64,000 nucleotides of DNA from Echinometra lucunter (Eukaryota > Echinodermata > Echinoidea > Camarodonta > Echinometridae), in the NCBI GenBank assembly GCA_029962745.1, contig CM057151.1, positions 8,557,142-8,621,141 of the forward strand. The letters are read 5' to 3'. Made by a program: the position numbers and the translations under genes. Shown here one piece after another: positions 22,951 to 35,230 of the stretch. How positions within the stretch are numbered: the stretch's first letter is position 1; every line of letters starts with the position of its first letter. The notes beneath the pieces are model-generated. The model had not been told where the DNA came from and searched no databases. It worked only from the letters and a program-made list of their open reading frames with translations.

Positions 22951-23039
22951 AGTCGCCTCAAAACAAAAGTGCCTACCGCCTGGTTGTGCCTCGCGCCCTC
23001 ACGTGTAACTTTATCACGGTAGGCACTTTTGAGGCGACT
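22951..23039. repeat. Short inverted repeat (AGTCGCCTCAAAA...GTGCCTACCG)
   Basis: Left arm 22951-22978 and right arm 23017-23039 match inverted except for a five-base insertion (CAAAA) in the left arm. Confidence 0.75.
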
Positions 23040-23315
23040 TTTTGTAGGTATCGCGTACGTACCTTGAGACCTTGAACAAAGACTACAAACAATTTATCGG
23101 CGCGCGGCCGAACTAGTTACGTTAGCTCGTATCATCGTAGCTGCATCATGGATGCTGTATTTTCACAGTCGCTTGTGTGCAATCAATGACAATGCGGAAT
23201 TGAGATGATTTGAAGTTAACGTAAGTTTAGTTTAACATTACCGTTTCTCTCTTCTGTCTAACTTGTGTCAATTTTTGTATTTAATTTCCTTTTGAATTGC
23301 GTGGTTTTCATTTTC

Positions 23316-23604
23316 GGTAATCCTGGGTTTTAGGGGTATAAATTATCTGCACTTCCATTCGATCGCTAACTTCAGCACACCTCTTCCTGACAACCCAACT
23401 GACCCCAACCCTAACCGGTAACCCTAACCTCTTCCTGACAACCCAACTGACCCCAACCCTACCCCTAATCTTAACCCTAATCTTAATCCTAATCCTAACC
23501 ATAGATCTACTCCATGCACGTCAGTCTGTGTTGTATGTGGTGTGCTGAAGTTAGCGATTGAATGCAAGTGCAAATAATTTATACCCCTAAAACCCAGGAT
23601 TACC
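23316..23604. repeat. Inverted repeat with 65-bp arms around telomere-like sequence
   Basis: Arms 23316-23380 and 23540-23604 match inverted at 62 of 65. Between them are degenerate AACCCTAACC, ACCCCAACCC and ATCCTAATCC units, with the block CTCTTCCTGACAACCCAACT present twice. Confidence 0.85.
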
Positions 23605-23938
23605 TCATTTTCTACATGTAAGTTAGGATGATGCTGGTAATGTTGATGATTGGCTCCGAGCGTCGAGTCATGACATGAGCGTAAAAATTGGGCTTGGCGC
23701 TCAGCATGCTGCAGGCCAGGGTGTGCATTACTGTTAGACCGAAGTGTACCGTCTCTAACAGTCGTCGTGAGCCTCGTATTTTGGTAGGGTCGGCACTCCT
23801 CTTTTAACACTTCGGTCTAGGTGTGCATGTGTGCCGCGACATTATCATGAATGTCTGACATTACCACTGGAATTATTGGAGAGTTTGTCTTTGAAGTTTG
23901 ATTCATATTCACAATCTGTCTTGGTTGTGTTGAGACAT

Positions 23939-24072
23939 GTCTCGAGACAGTGATTGTGTGTCTCATATCTCGTCTCGGTCTCGGACGCTAATGTTTTGGT
24001 CTCGATCTCTCTTACTCGGTGACTGTCTCAAACTCAAGTCAAAGGGAAATGCTTCGTGTCTCGGAGGCCGAG
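23939..24072 (+). repeat. TCTCGG-rich dispersed repeat, copy 1
   Basis: Starts GTCTCGAGACAGTGATTGTG and shares TGTCTC, CGGACGCTAATGT and TCTCGGTCTCGG with the copy at 26796. Confidence 0.75.
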
Positions 24073-25916
24073 ACACTGAAAAGGAGCTCAAATTTAATGA
24101 GTTAATCTCACTGCTTTACTTTAATCTGTAGAATAAAATCACATTGTTTTCATTCTGAAAGTAAAAAGAACCCGAAAGAGAGTAGAGATTCAGAGTTGGA
24201 TACCTTGAACAGTTTCTAGATCCTATTAGTAGCTTTGACAGTGAGGCCAATGCCCTGGCATCCTGAAATCCCCGAGCTACGCTTAGGCCCTCAACGTGAT
24301 CTCGCATCATTCAATAATGATACACACAAAATACTCAATAATTAAAAATAGTACATACCATAATTGAAGATTAAAAATTCTTTGGACACTCGCTCGAAAC
24401 ACAATCTTTCCTTTTCCTGATGTTTCTAGTTCAGATGCATCCGATTTCATCGGATTTGACCTCAGTGTTTTTTGGTGGTGTCGATGAAATAACGGTCTAC
24501 ACAAGAGAGGTCGTTGATCTAGAGGGCGCTATAAAAGGTGATCACTAAATTGCACTGAGCATTGGTAAATTGGCAACTCTAAAAATAAGGTGACTATCTT
24601 CAGCCAAAGAACTTTTGATAGAGATCGTAAGTTCCGATGTAGAAGAGAGACGCCCCTGCAAGCTTGAACTCTCACCTGAAAAATTGAATAACTTTTGTAT
24701 TTCTGAATTTTCTGAATTCTACATTCATGAGTAGTTAGAAGATGAATTTAGACACGCTTCTTTGATGGTTTTGTGAAAATTTCTGCAAGCGTCTTCAAAA
24801 GAGGAGCAAAAATATAGAGAAATGACGTCATTATATGCCTTGCTTTCGATCACGTGATCATGTAACTCGCGCGCGGCCAGTCAGTACCTAGTCTCAAAAA
24901 GAGTCTCTTTATATCAAATCGTCAAACAAGCAACATATTTGTTACACTAAACATCGGAAATTGACTGAAACAGAAAGAAATGAGGTCTGGCCTCAATGGA
25001 TATATTAGACTACATTGATCATGAATGAAACGTGGAAAAAACCCAGCGTGTGTAATAACATGTGAAAGTGAAACCATGTACTATATATAGCAGCGCGCGG
25101 CCAGGTCAGGGCCGAGGTCTCCCCAGGGGACTGTGCTTGGCATGAACATTTGGGTTGAGGCCTTGAGGGCTTAAATTTATGGAACAGTGCAGCAAAGAAA
25201 ATTAAAGGAATGGAAAGAAGATTTACTTGGTTAAATTATGTTTAAAACCTCCCTGGTTAAATGGAAGCTCCATTAAAGTGCATTCTCCGGAAAAACCAGG
25301 GATGGGGGACTTGGATTTACATAAGTACTTTGTAAATTACTGTGTTAAAAAATGTTAAGCCTTGTATAAATGTTTATAAAAACAAGAAGATAGAATAAAA
25401 GTTTTTCGAGTCTGATGGTGCATAATTTTCTGGAAAAGGATTGAACTCCATTCTCCTCCTTCTCCTCCTCCTCTTCCTCTTCTTTTAATTATTCTTCATC
25501 TTCTTCATCACGATCATGCTCCCTTGCATCACATTCTTAATTCTCCCAATCTTCCTCGTCATCACCATCATCATCATCCTCTTCCTCTTCATCGTATTTG
25601 CTCATCTTCAGGCCACCTCCTCATCGAATCATCATCCCCATCTTTATCACCACCATCACCACCATCATCATTATTATCATCATCTTCTTTATCATTATCC
25701 TCCCATAAGCCACAATAATTTTTTTCATTTGTTTGTTTGTCAATACGACTTTCTAAATTCAAATTTTTTATCATTGTAAATATTCAGTAAAATCATTGCT
25801 TATTATGCAAATAATTGCGAAATTATTGCATTAAATATTATTGCTGAAGTTCTAAATCAATCATCACTTCAATACGAAAGAGAGAGAGAGAGAGAGAGAG
25901 AGAAGAAGGAAGAAAG

Positions 25917-26154
25917 AGAAACTTGCGAGCTATGCAGGTGCAGTGACAGCGCATTGCACGCACAATGTATGCACAGCGGTAACAGCCGGCCGGCCCTAGC
26001 CCTAGCCCTGCGCAGCAGCGCACATCGCACTATAACTGTGTACAAATTGCAATCTACACGGTACGTCGACGTCGTCCGACGAGGGCGAAAAATCGCCAAA
26101 AACATCGTCATCGGCCTCAGGAAGTTCTGTAAGGGAAGAAATAAACATTAGCAG
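25917..26154 (+). promoter_or_regulatory. CpG-rich promoter region / candidate 5' untranslated exon of the cyclophilin gene
   Basis: A GC- and CpG-richer island in AT-rich DNA (CGCGCAGCAGCGC, GTACGTCGACGTCGTCCGACG) that ends in a good donor, TTAGCAG|GTATGT. It is the only such island in the 5 kb upstream of the coding start, and a second small exon follows at 26458. The true start of transcription cannot be read from sequence. Confidence 0.35.
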
Positions 26155-26457
26155 GTATGTAACATAATTCATTGTGTTAATTATGTAATCTTTAATGTTT
26201 AAAACATTTTATTTAGGCGGAACGATACACTTTTAAATCAAAATGTAATACATGTATGCGTCTAGTTGTCGAAGACTAAGCGCTGTAGATACTATGACAA
26301 CATTCAACTTGCGGGAAATTTGATTTTTAATAATTGCGCAATAATTACGTCATCGGGCTGAACTGGCCAAGTTTGAACGTAATTTAAACGAGCTCCCGAG
26401 GACGAAATCGCGTAGTAGGATTAGCCAAATTTTAAATGGATTTTTCTCCAATTCTAG

Positions 26458-26480
26458 GACACTCTGGACACTGGAAGTTG
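26458..26480 (+). other. Candidate 23-nt 5' untranslated micro-exon
   Basis: Flanked by a strong acceptor (TTTTTCTCCAATTCTAG) and donor (AGTTG|GTAAGT). Fits between the CpG-rich exon and the coding exon acceptor at 28535. Confidence 0.25.
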
Positions 26481-26795
26481 GTAAGTTTGTCTAATTTATA
26501 ATTCTCTCTTGTTTAAATACCATAATTAAGTATAATAAAGGCAAGAAATAGCAAATCAGAAATTCTCATTGGAAAACCTACTATTAGTACTGTTTTTCAT
26601 TTCTAGAGTCTAATTAAAAATCAGAGAATACATACCAAAATACATATGCAGAAGAAACTACAAGTAAACAAAATTCAGAACTAATGGCCAGGCGCCCAAC
26701 GAACTATGTTACAGAAATGGCAAAAGTCCCACATCTTTAAGCCCCCCCCCCCCACATTATACTCAAGCATTTACCGTGCTGGATGTCTTGAGATA

Positions 26796-26945
26796 TGTCT
26801 CGAGACAGTGATTGTGTGTCTGTTTCGTCTTGGTCTCGGACGCTAATGTCTCGGTCTCGGCTGTTCTGGACACAAGTGTCTCTGTCTCGGGATCATTGTC
26901 TTGGTCTCTGTCTCTATCTCGTCTGAGACTGTCTCGAACCCAACA
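26796..26945 (+). repeat. TCTCGG-rich dispersed repeat, copy 2
   Basis: Same opening (GTCTCGAGACAGTGATTGTG) and same internal landmark CGGACGCTAATGT as the copy at 23939, in the same orientation. Confidence 0.75.
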
Positions 26946-28100
26946 CTGTTCACAATCACAGTCTCCAATATTCAGCAACTGTCTGAACAAACCGAGGACA
27001 GATATTAGAAACAACACCAACATTAAGACCCCTTAAGATGCTTAAATGTATGATGGGGGGACCATAGTTCACGCACATTTTAATTTTCTAAAGAAAGCAA
27101 TTTTCAATCCATAATTTCTCAAATTTTACCAAAAATTATTTCATTTAATTGACACCAAAGACAAAGCAAGCTTTGGGCGCAAGAAGAAGACTAATTTATG
27201 AAGAATTCCTGAGATATCGCGATCGCAAAATTCCATGTCGTATCGCAACACACTGGACCAGGAAAAGTTTTACAGAAATAACGACATCTAACTTCGCGCA
27301 TGCCAGTTTACAAATGATTAATACAAAATAGAGATCCATAAAAGGTAAGATAATTGTATTATTAGGAAGACAAAATGCCATAGAATCATTTGATATCACA
27401 TTTTACTTACAAGTTTGATGACATCGTCTTTCGAAAAGAGGAATTCTAAATAAACCCTTGTCGGCAGGTTCAGTGTTTTTCGGACACAAAACGCTGCAAA
27501 ATTTGCTGAATTTTCTTAAATAATTTCACAATTCCTTCCCATATTTCAGAGAAAAGTTATTCATAGGGTAAATTAGGTTGCTCTTTCTGTTGGTGCTATC
27601 AGAATTTCACAGTTTTTCCTAGTTTTTGAGATATGACCCTGTGCTCGAACTTTGGACCTGCGCGAAGTTAGGTCACCCTGCCATACATTGTATGCAAATT
27701 GGTGAGCTTTACGCTGGAAAAAAGAGACAAGTTGAGAAGTGAGAAATTTTCTAACAGGGACTGGAAGCAGGGAAAAACATGATTATTTTTTTTCCAGGAC
27801 TACTTTTTGAGCCCACCGGCCCAAATTTTCTACATTGTATTACAGTTCATATTGGACCCTGTGGGAATTTCAGGGGCTCTTTTTTAGTTTTCCAGGGCTC
27901 TTTTTGGCATTTCGGGGGTGAATTCACCCTCAGCCTTCGTGTATTTTTTTTCCCTGACTGGAAGATACAAATGTATCCTCCCTGAGGAAGGGGGGAGGCC
28001 TAAGGGTGAAACACCAAAGTGATAATAGATATGAACAGTTTCCTGCCTATATGAGTAATGGATAGTTAGATTTTAACCAAACTTGGTTAGAATTATCCCT
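26946..28100. other. Non-coding sequence upstream of the cyclophilin coding start
   Basis: AT-rich. CTAACTTCGCGCATG (27289) and, inverted, CTGCGCGAAGTTAG (27659) suggest the ends of another decayed element. No exon seen. Confidence 0.45.
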
Positions 28101-28129
28101 AACCATTATTATTATTATTATTGTTATTA

Positions 28130-28160
<31 letters not shown>

Positions 28161-28171
28161 CATTATTATTA

Positions 28172-28202
<31 letters not shown>

Positions 28203-28530
28203 CATTATTATTATTATCATTATCATTATTATTATCATTATTATTATTATCATTATTATTATTATTGTTATTATTATCATTATTATTATTATTATCATTA
28301 TTATTATTATTATTATCATTATTATTATTGTTATTATTATCATTATTATTATTATTATTATTATCATTATTATTATTGTTATTATTATCATTATTATTAT
28401 TATTATCATTATTATTATCATTATTGTTATTATTATTATCGTTATTATTATTATGATCATTATTATTATCATTATTATCATTATTATTATTATCGTTATT
28501 ATTATTATTATCGTTATCATTATTATTTCA
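28101..28530 (+). repeat. Long ATT/ATC/GTT trinucleotide microsatellite
   Basis: About 430 bases of interrupted (ATT)n with ATC and GTT variants. It ends about 70 bases upstream of the cyclophilin start codon and immediately before the likely acceptor of that exon. It opens in several frames as poly-Tyr, poly-Leu or poly-Ile, none of them a real protein. Confidence 0.95.
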
Positions 28531-28601
28531 TCCAGGTTTGAAGGGACAAGAAATCTCTTTATTTCAACTGTTGAGTGAATATCTCTTTTAAAGAAGGCAC
28601 C

Positions 28602-28665
28602 ATGGCTGCCCCTCCTGGCCATCGACCCCGGTGCTTCTTTGATGTTAGTATTGGGAGCGTCCCAG
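28602..28665 (+). CDS. PPIG/NKTR: Cyclophilin gene, coding exon 1
   Basis: The start codon has a good context (GGCACCATGGCT). Codes [25 protein letters not shown] is the first beta strand of the cyclophilin fold. Ends CCCAG|GTGAGT, phase 1. A pyrimidine-rich acceptor ending at 28535 suggests this is not the first exon of the mRNA. Confidence 0.9.
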
Positions 28666-31600
28666 GTGAGTTATGTCCATTTTTTTTTTCTGTGGGAAGA
28701 TGGAGAGAGAAAGAGAGAGAGAGCTGGAGGAGAAGAAGGGAGGTACATGTACAATGCAGATTTTGAAAATTGTTTCAGTCATTTGTGTGACATTGTGTTA
28801 TCATTTAAGTGCTATCATCCTCGTGTTAAATTTTCATTAAAAATATGAAATAAATGAGAGAAATGTGATAAGGGGATATGTGTGAAGATTAGGCAGTGTC
28901 AAACATATAGCATTTAGAGTGGCGTGATGCTTTGAATAACTGTGAGAAATATATTTCTTCAATGCTTTTTGTCTCGCCCACCAGAGGTGAAGGCGAGACT
29001 AAGGGATCCAAATGTCGTCCGTCCGTCGTCCGTCCGTCGTCCGTCCGTCGTCCGTCCGTCCGTCCGTCACAAACGTTATGAAAGATAACTTGGCAACCGT
29101 GACTCACTTTTCAACCAAACTTGGGTTGTAGATGCACTAAGGGGACCTGCATGTTATGGTCCAGTCAGAGGTCACATGGTAAGGTCAAAGGTCATTTCAG
29201 GTCAAACGTTAAAGTTTACGTGCAAGACTCTCTTATGACACAAAACTCTGCAACCGTGACTCACTTTTCAACCAAACTTGGGTTGTAGATGCCCTAAGCG
29301 GACCTGCATGTTATGCTCTAGTCAGAGGTCACATGGTAAGGTCAAAGGTCATTTTAGGTCAAACGTTAAAATTTACGTGCAAGACTCTCTTATGACACAA
29401 AACTCTGCAACTGTGTGACACTGTTCAATCAAACTTGGGTTGTAGATGCACTAAGGGGACCTGCATCTTATTGTCCAGTCAGAGGTCACATGGTAAGGTC
29501 AAAGGTCATTTCAGGTCAAATGTTAAAGTTGACGTGCAAGACTCTCTTATCACACATAACTTTGCAACCGTGACTCACTTTTCAACCAAACTTGGGTTGT
29601 AGATGCACTGAGGGGACCTGCATGTTATGGTCCAGTCAGAGGTCACATGGTAAGGTCAAAGGTCATTTCAGGTCAAACGTTGAAGTTTACGTGCAAGACT
29701 CTCTTATGACTCAAAACTCTGCAACCGTGTGACACTTATCTATCAAACTTGGGTTGTCGATGCACTAAGGGGACCTGCATGTTATGGTCCAGTCATAGGT
29801 CACATGGTAAGGTCAAAGGTCATTTCAGGTCAAACATTAAAGTTTACGTGCAAGACTCTCTTATGACACAAAACTCTGCAACCGTGTGACACTTATCTAT
29901 CAAACTTGGGTTGTAGATGCACTAAGGGGACCTGCATGTTATGGTCCAGTCAGAGGTCACATGGTCAGGTCAAAGGTCATTACAGGTCAAACGTTGAACG
30001 GTTAAAGTTTACGTGCAAGACTCTCTTATGACACAAAACTTTGCAACCGTGTCACACTTTTCAGTCAAACTTGGGTTGCAGATCACTAAGGGGAAGTGCA
30101 TGTTATCATTCTGTTGGACTTCACATGATAAGGTGAAAGGTCATTGGAGGTCATATGTTACAGATGTTTTCAAATTCTTGAATTTGCTTTTCCTCTGTCA
30201 TTTCTTGTGTTTGGAGGTGGGTTTGTTTTTTTGCATACTAAACGATGAAAGAATGTAAAAGGTTACATCTTTCATGATAGTGCAAATATTTGGAAATGGC
30301 CGTAAGATGTTCTTGATATCCATGGTTCAATCCTTTTGTTTCAATCCCTTTTTGTCTCGCCCACTGGAGGTGAAGGCAAGACTAAGGGATCCAAATGGCG
30401 TCCGTCCGTCGTCCGTCCGTTGTCCGTAAGTCGTCCGTCCGTCACAAATCTTAAAGTTTACTTGCAAGACTCTCTTATGACACATAATTTGGCAACTGCT
30501 GGTCCGATGGCAACCAAACTTGGGTGGTAGATGCACTAGGGGTACCATAATGTTGCGGTGCTGTCGGAGGTCACATGGTGAGGTTAAAGGTCATTTGAGG
30601 TCACATTATTATAGAGTACCTGCAAGACTCTCTTATGACACATAACTTGGCAACTGTTGGTCCAGTGGCAACCAAACTTGGGTGATAGATGCACTAGGGG
30701 TAACATCATGTTGTGGTGCTGTTGGAAGTCACATGGTAAGGTTAAAGGTCATTTTCGGTCAAACATTAAAGTTTACCTGCAAGACTTTCTTGTGACGTCG
30801 ACCTTGTTAAGGGATGTACTTGGGGAAACTTTCGTGTTATTTAGTCACGGGTGGGCAAGACACAATCTTGCTATTGGCTTGTATTATGATAGAACATGAT
30901 GCATTTTTGCACAAATTTGAACTCAGTAACAGTAAGTTACATTGTACCTGGGTTGTGATTGATTATTTTCCCAGTAATGAATGTACTAGTTTGAAATAAT
31001 GGATACATGCAATTCCATCTACATATGTACACATGCCTTCCAGAACATTAAAAGGTTTCAATATCTTGTGTTGAAGTGTTTTATTTTTCCATTCTTTTCC
31101 TTTTTGTTTTCTTTTGTTTCTTAGATTACACTGAAAAAAAACACAACTTATGCTTGTCTTATTCATTTTTTATTTTAATCTTTTTGTGGCAGCAAATTTT
31201 ACCTCGTTTGCTTCTGTATTCATCAAGATTGCAAAATACAACATTTGGTCTGGTTGTCTGCAGCCCCAAGTTCTGTCACTTCTGTTTATAGGTGTATTCA
31301 TTACATTTGCATACATGTAAAAATACATGAATTTTGGCTCTCTAGTACAACAGATCTGACCTCTGGATTGTAGATTGGAATTATAAATCTCCCACTGAAT
31401 TCCCCCAACTCCCTTCTGGATTAGACCCTGAGATATTTCAGTAGGTCAAGTTTGAGATATAAAATGGAAAAGACTGTAAACAGAAATGCAATTCTCAGTA
31501 CATTTACATGTACATGGCAAAATTCGTATAAAGAAATAAGAGCAATATTAGATGCGCAGCAGAGTTTACCAAAAGGCAGCGTTTACATGTACATACTGTA

Positions 31601-34600
31601 CCATAAAAACATGTACATTTAGTAGATTTCAAAAGTCAGTCGTGTACTTTTGTGGTTGAGATCTTTGGTGATGATAGTTAGCTTTTCAAAGGAATGTAGA
31701 ATATTTGAACGTATCAGCGAGTTACATTGTCAAATCAGTCATTAGTGACTTTAAAGGTGATCTTTCTTTTATTATACATCATGCTTTTTCCTCCCTTCAA
31801 AAAAATATACCCTAGCTGCATTTCTATCATTTTAATGCTAAAGGTAATCTTAAGTCTTGCAGTGGGAATGTTGTGTGAAAAAAGTGACTTATTCTAAGTC
31901 TGGAGTTGTTCTTTGTTTTGAGCCAACTAAACTGTAAACAAACTAACAAAAACTTGCTGGAAATTATGTGTATTATGCAGAGACCATGTGATTGTATACA
32001 TGTACATGTAGGTCAAGAGTAAGAACTTCTTGTAGCTCAGTCAGCTATAGCTGTATTCCAATATAAAAAGGTAATATTCCTGGTCCCATCTCTTTACATT
32101 GTATTATTTTGTAAACCTGATATAATGAGATCCCTGCTATAACAAGGTAATTTTGATGGTAATAAGGACCTTACTATACTGAGTTTACACTGTATTATGT
32201 AAGTACACCTGGGGCCTGTTTCTCGAAACCATCATAAGTCAACTTCTCGGCTAAGATTGCCACTAGTTGGCTATTTGTCTGCTACGTGTTTCGCAAAGAC
32301 GTGTTTGCCAAGATCAACGCCAACATCCGACTAAGACGCCTCTGACCCTGTCGCATCTTTTTTCATCGATATGCAGCGCCATCACATGTCATTAATTTGG
32401 TAGATTGTGGCTGGCCAAAATGGAAGCTACATAGATTTAAAAATAATTCTTTTCTACAGGTTCCTAAAATCAGTAATTCATCCTTGCTTATGTATGAATA
32501 TTATATTTCATATATATGTTTCATACTGAAGTGATCTGCAGTAGAAGTTTCCTAGGGGGTTTCTCCAGTGATTTTGACATCTCACAAAAGAATGCAATTC
32601 TGCCATGTCAGGCAGGCATAGACCCCTTTTACACACACCTCTGAAAATGGACTGAGGCCAGCCCCGGAGGCAGCTCGACGTATGTGTAGATGCAATTTTT
32701 TTGAAAAGCCGGACTGATGCGACTGATCCCAGTTCACCTATGGATGTGGTTTGAAGCCGGCATGAGTCCGGCCTCAGCCCCGCCATGGGTAGGTGTAACA
32801 CCTAAGTGGACTTGGGGCCGGCTTATAAGCGGAAGTGACGTATGCAGCCAATGATACAGGAATACAAAATGAGTGCAAACCGCGCGAAAAGATCAAGGGT
32901 TTGTTTACCCCCGAAGTGAGGTGACCTGGGTCACGTGAATAGGCGACGTGAAGTCGGCCTAGGTGTTGATACAAAATTGCGGGCCCCAGATCATGTGTAA
33001 CAGGGGTCTAGTTTCAAATTGCAGGTGTAAAGCTGGCTCCAGGGCCGGCTTTAAAGCCGACGCATATGTAACGGGGGCCATTGTCAAAGGGGTAGTCTGT
33101 AGTTTTCAGACTCATATTTATTTAAAGATAAGTGATATCATAGATTTTTACACAAAATAGTTCCAAGATACATATCTTAGCTTATGATTTGGCGAAATTT
33201 TGCATTTCATCGTTTTGGTCAAACCATGACACTGGATAAATCTTTTATTGCCTCCTTTTTTAAGATCATGAACGCAAGTGTTTATTTTGATAAACTAGTG
33301 TCCCGGGTGTACCCATCTTACGTTCCAAGCAGTAATGAACGTAATTTCTAAAACTGAATTTTATAAGTTTTTTCTTTGGGGTGATCTGCCTAATTTGAAA
33401 ATTACAATGTATGTTGCATCCATAACTCCTTGCTACTATTTCCAGTCTTTGCATTCTCCCATTCACTCAAATATTTGCAGTTTAGATAAAAAACCTTTTA
33501 CAAATGTAAGTTTTATTGTGATCAAGGCTACGTGTTGTCACATTTCCTCACCGATAGTATCGATATCACGAGATACATGTATTTAGCTAGTATGCTCTTT
33601 GTGAAACGGTTTAGCAAGATTAGAGTCATCTCCGTAGTAGGCGGACAAAGATATGACTAACTTGGCAATGATTTCCAGAAACAGGCCCCAGAATGACAAC
33701 ATATGTGCTGTATTTTGTAATTGTCAAAAATCATGCTTATCCCTCATTTGTTTACATGTAAGTGCTACATGTACATGTATTTTCTGTTATTTGAACATCT
33801 GTATTAAATAATCATTGATTTACCAGTATTTTTTTTTCTTTCTAATTTTGCACTGTCCTGGAATTAGTCATTTCCAATGTAAATCAGAATCTTAAAAACA
33901 GTAGTCTACATACATGTAATTATACCTGTTGATGCCTCTCACACAGGCACTGGGAATTGATATTGAAGACAGCTTTTTTACATGTGTCTCAAACTGTTGA
34001 TGCTTTTTGTACGGGTGTATACAATGTAATGTGAAAGTGGTTTCATTGCTAATTTGTTATACATGTGTATCCATGCTGCCCACCCCTGCTGTTAAAGGTA
34101 AAGTGGTAGAGTCCTAGTCCTTGCATTAAACCACATTGTTATCTGATGTTTAGGCCAATAGCAGTTTTTGCCAGGTGGTTTGGGAGGAGAGTTTTGTGCT
34201 GTCACTTGCAGACTTTCTCAACAGGAAAAAGAATCATTTTGGAAGGGCAATTTGAACTCATGTGCAGACTTTTGAATCTTACTTTTTACATGCTGCTTTT
34301 CATTTTGCTATTCACTTTACATTTTTGGTACTAATTGGAAGGTAAGTGCCTCTTTCTCTCTTCTATAACAAAACTTATCTGAAGAGCATTTTATCTAATT
34401 GTTGTTCACCTGTTCCATCATTTGATCCATTATTAATTTGTGACCCAACTCTTGAAAATTACCATTGAATGAAAAAATTTAAAAAGTACATGTAGATCAG
34501 AAGGGGAAGGGACATAAGGGAAGGTAGATTAGAACAGAATGGAATATCTCTGAAGAGATGTACGATTGCACATGTAGTTGATTACTCTCAGTAATTAATC

Positions 34601-35068
34601 AATTTATTAATGGAATTTTTACCAGAATAAACACCAATGGTACATTTAGCTTGGAATCTCCAACTTCAGGAAAAAAAAGGGGGGCATGAAATGAAGTCTT
34701 TTGTACTGGAGATGGGTCACAAATTTTAGAGGTGCATTTTAAAGTACAACTGTGTGCTCAATATTTTGAATTTATTTTTTTTTTCCTTCCTTAATAGATG
34801 TTGGTGGAGGTAAACTTCTGACTTACATGTAAAAAGCGCTATTAGTATCCCTGCATGGCATTGTGATAATTATAGTTCATATTTGACAGAAATACCTTAA
34901 AGCACAGCGGTAATTCTTTTGATTGGATTGTTGAGGGCTTTAGGTCACTTTCTACCTTCCACAACCATATTGAATTGCATGTGGTTATTATATGGTTGAA
35001 GGTACAGTGTAGTACAAATTTTGATAATTAAAAGATGTCAGTGCATGAATTTGAAGTGATTGACAGAC

Positions 35069-35122
<54 letters not shown>

Positions 35123-35171
35123 TCTAGTGAACATTTTATTGCAAAAGCTTTAATGGTCCTTGAGATGTTTC

Positions 35172-35230
<59 letters not shown>

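Larger units (their letters stand above)
20341..25916. other. Intergenic region between the divergent genes
   Basis: Repeat-rich and without a convincing exon. Holds the inverted repeats described separately, C tracts (22417-22430, 22564-22578), a possible plus-strand TATA box (CTATAAAAGG near 24530), a plausible donor GTTAAC|GTAAGTTT at 23219, and a TCC/TCA pyrimidine-rich stretch at 25450-25690 followed by (AG)n at 25880-25904. Confidence 0.5.

Noticed and set aside
23400..23510. True telomeric repeat
   Set aside because: Units are degenerate and short, and sit between inverted arms in the middle of the window, so this is interstitial telomere-like sequence.
23424..23810. Minus-strand frame with LGLGLRLGLRLG repeats
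   Set aside because: Translation of the telomere-like CCCTAA/CCCCAA units.
28083..28622. Long open frames of Tyr/His, Leu/Ser and Ile/Met on both strands
   Set aside because: They are the three-frame translation of the ATT/ATC trinucleotide repeat, not proteins.
29000..30800. CRISPR-like array because of regular spacing
   Set aside because: The 157-bp units are repeats along their whole length with no unique spacers, in animal intronic DNA.
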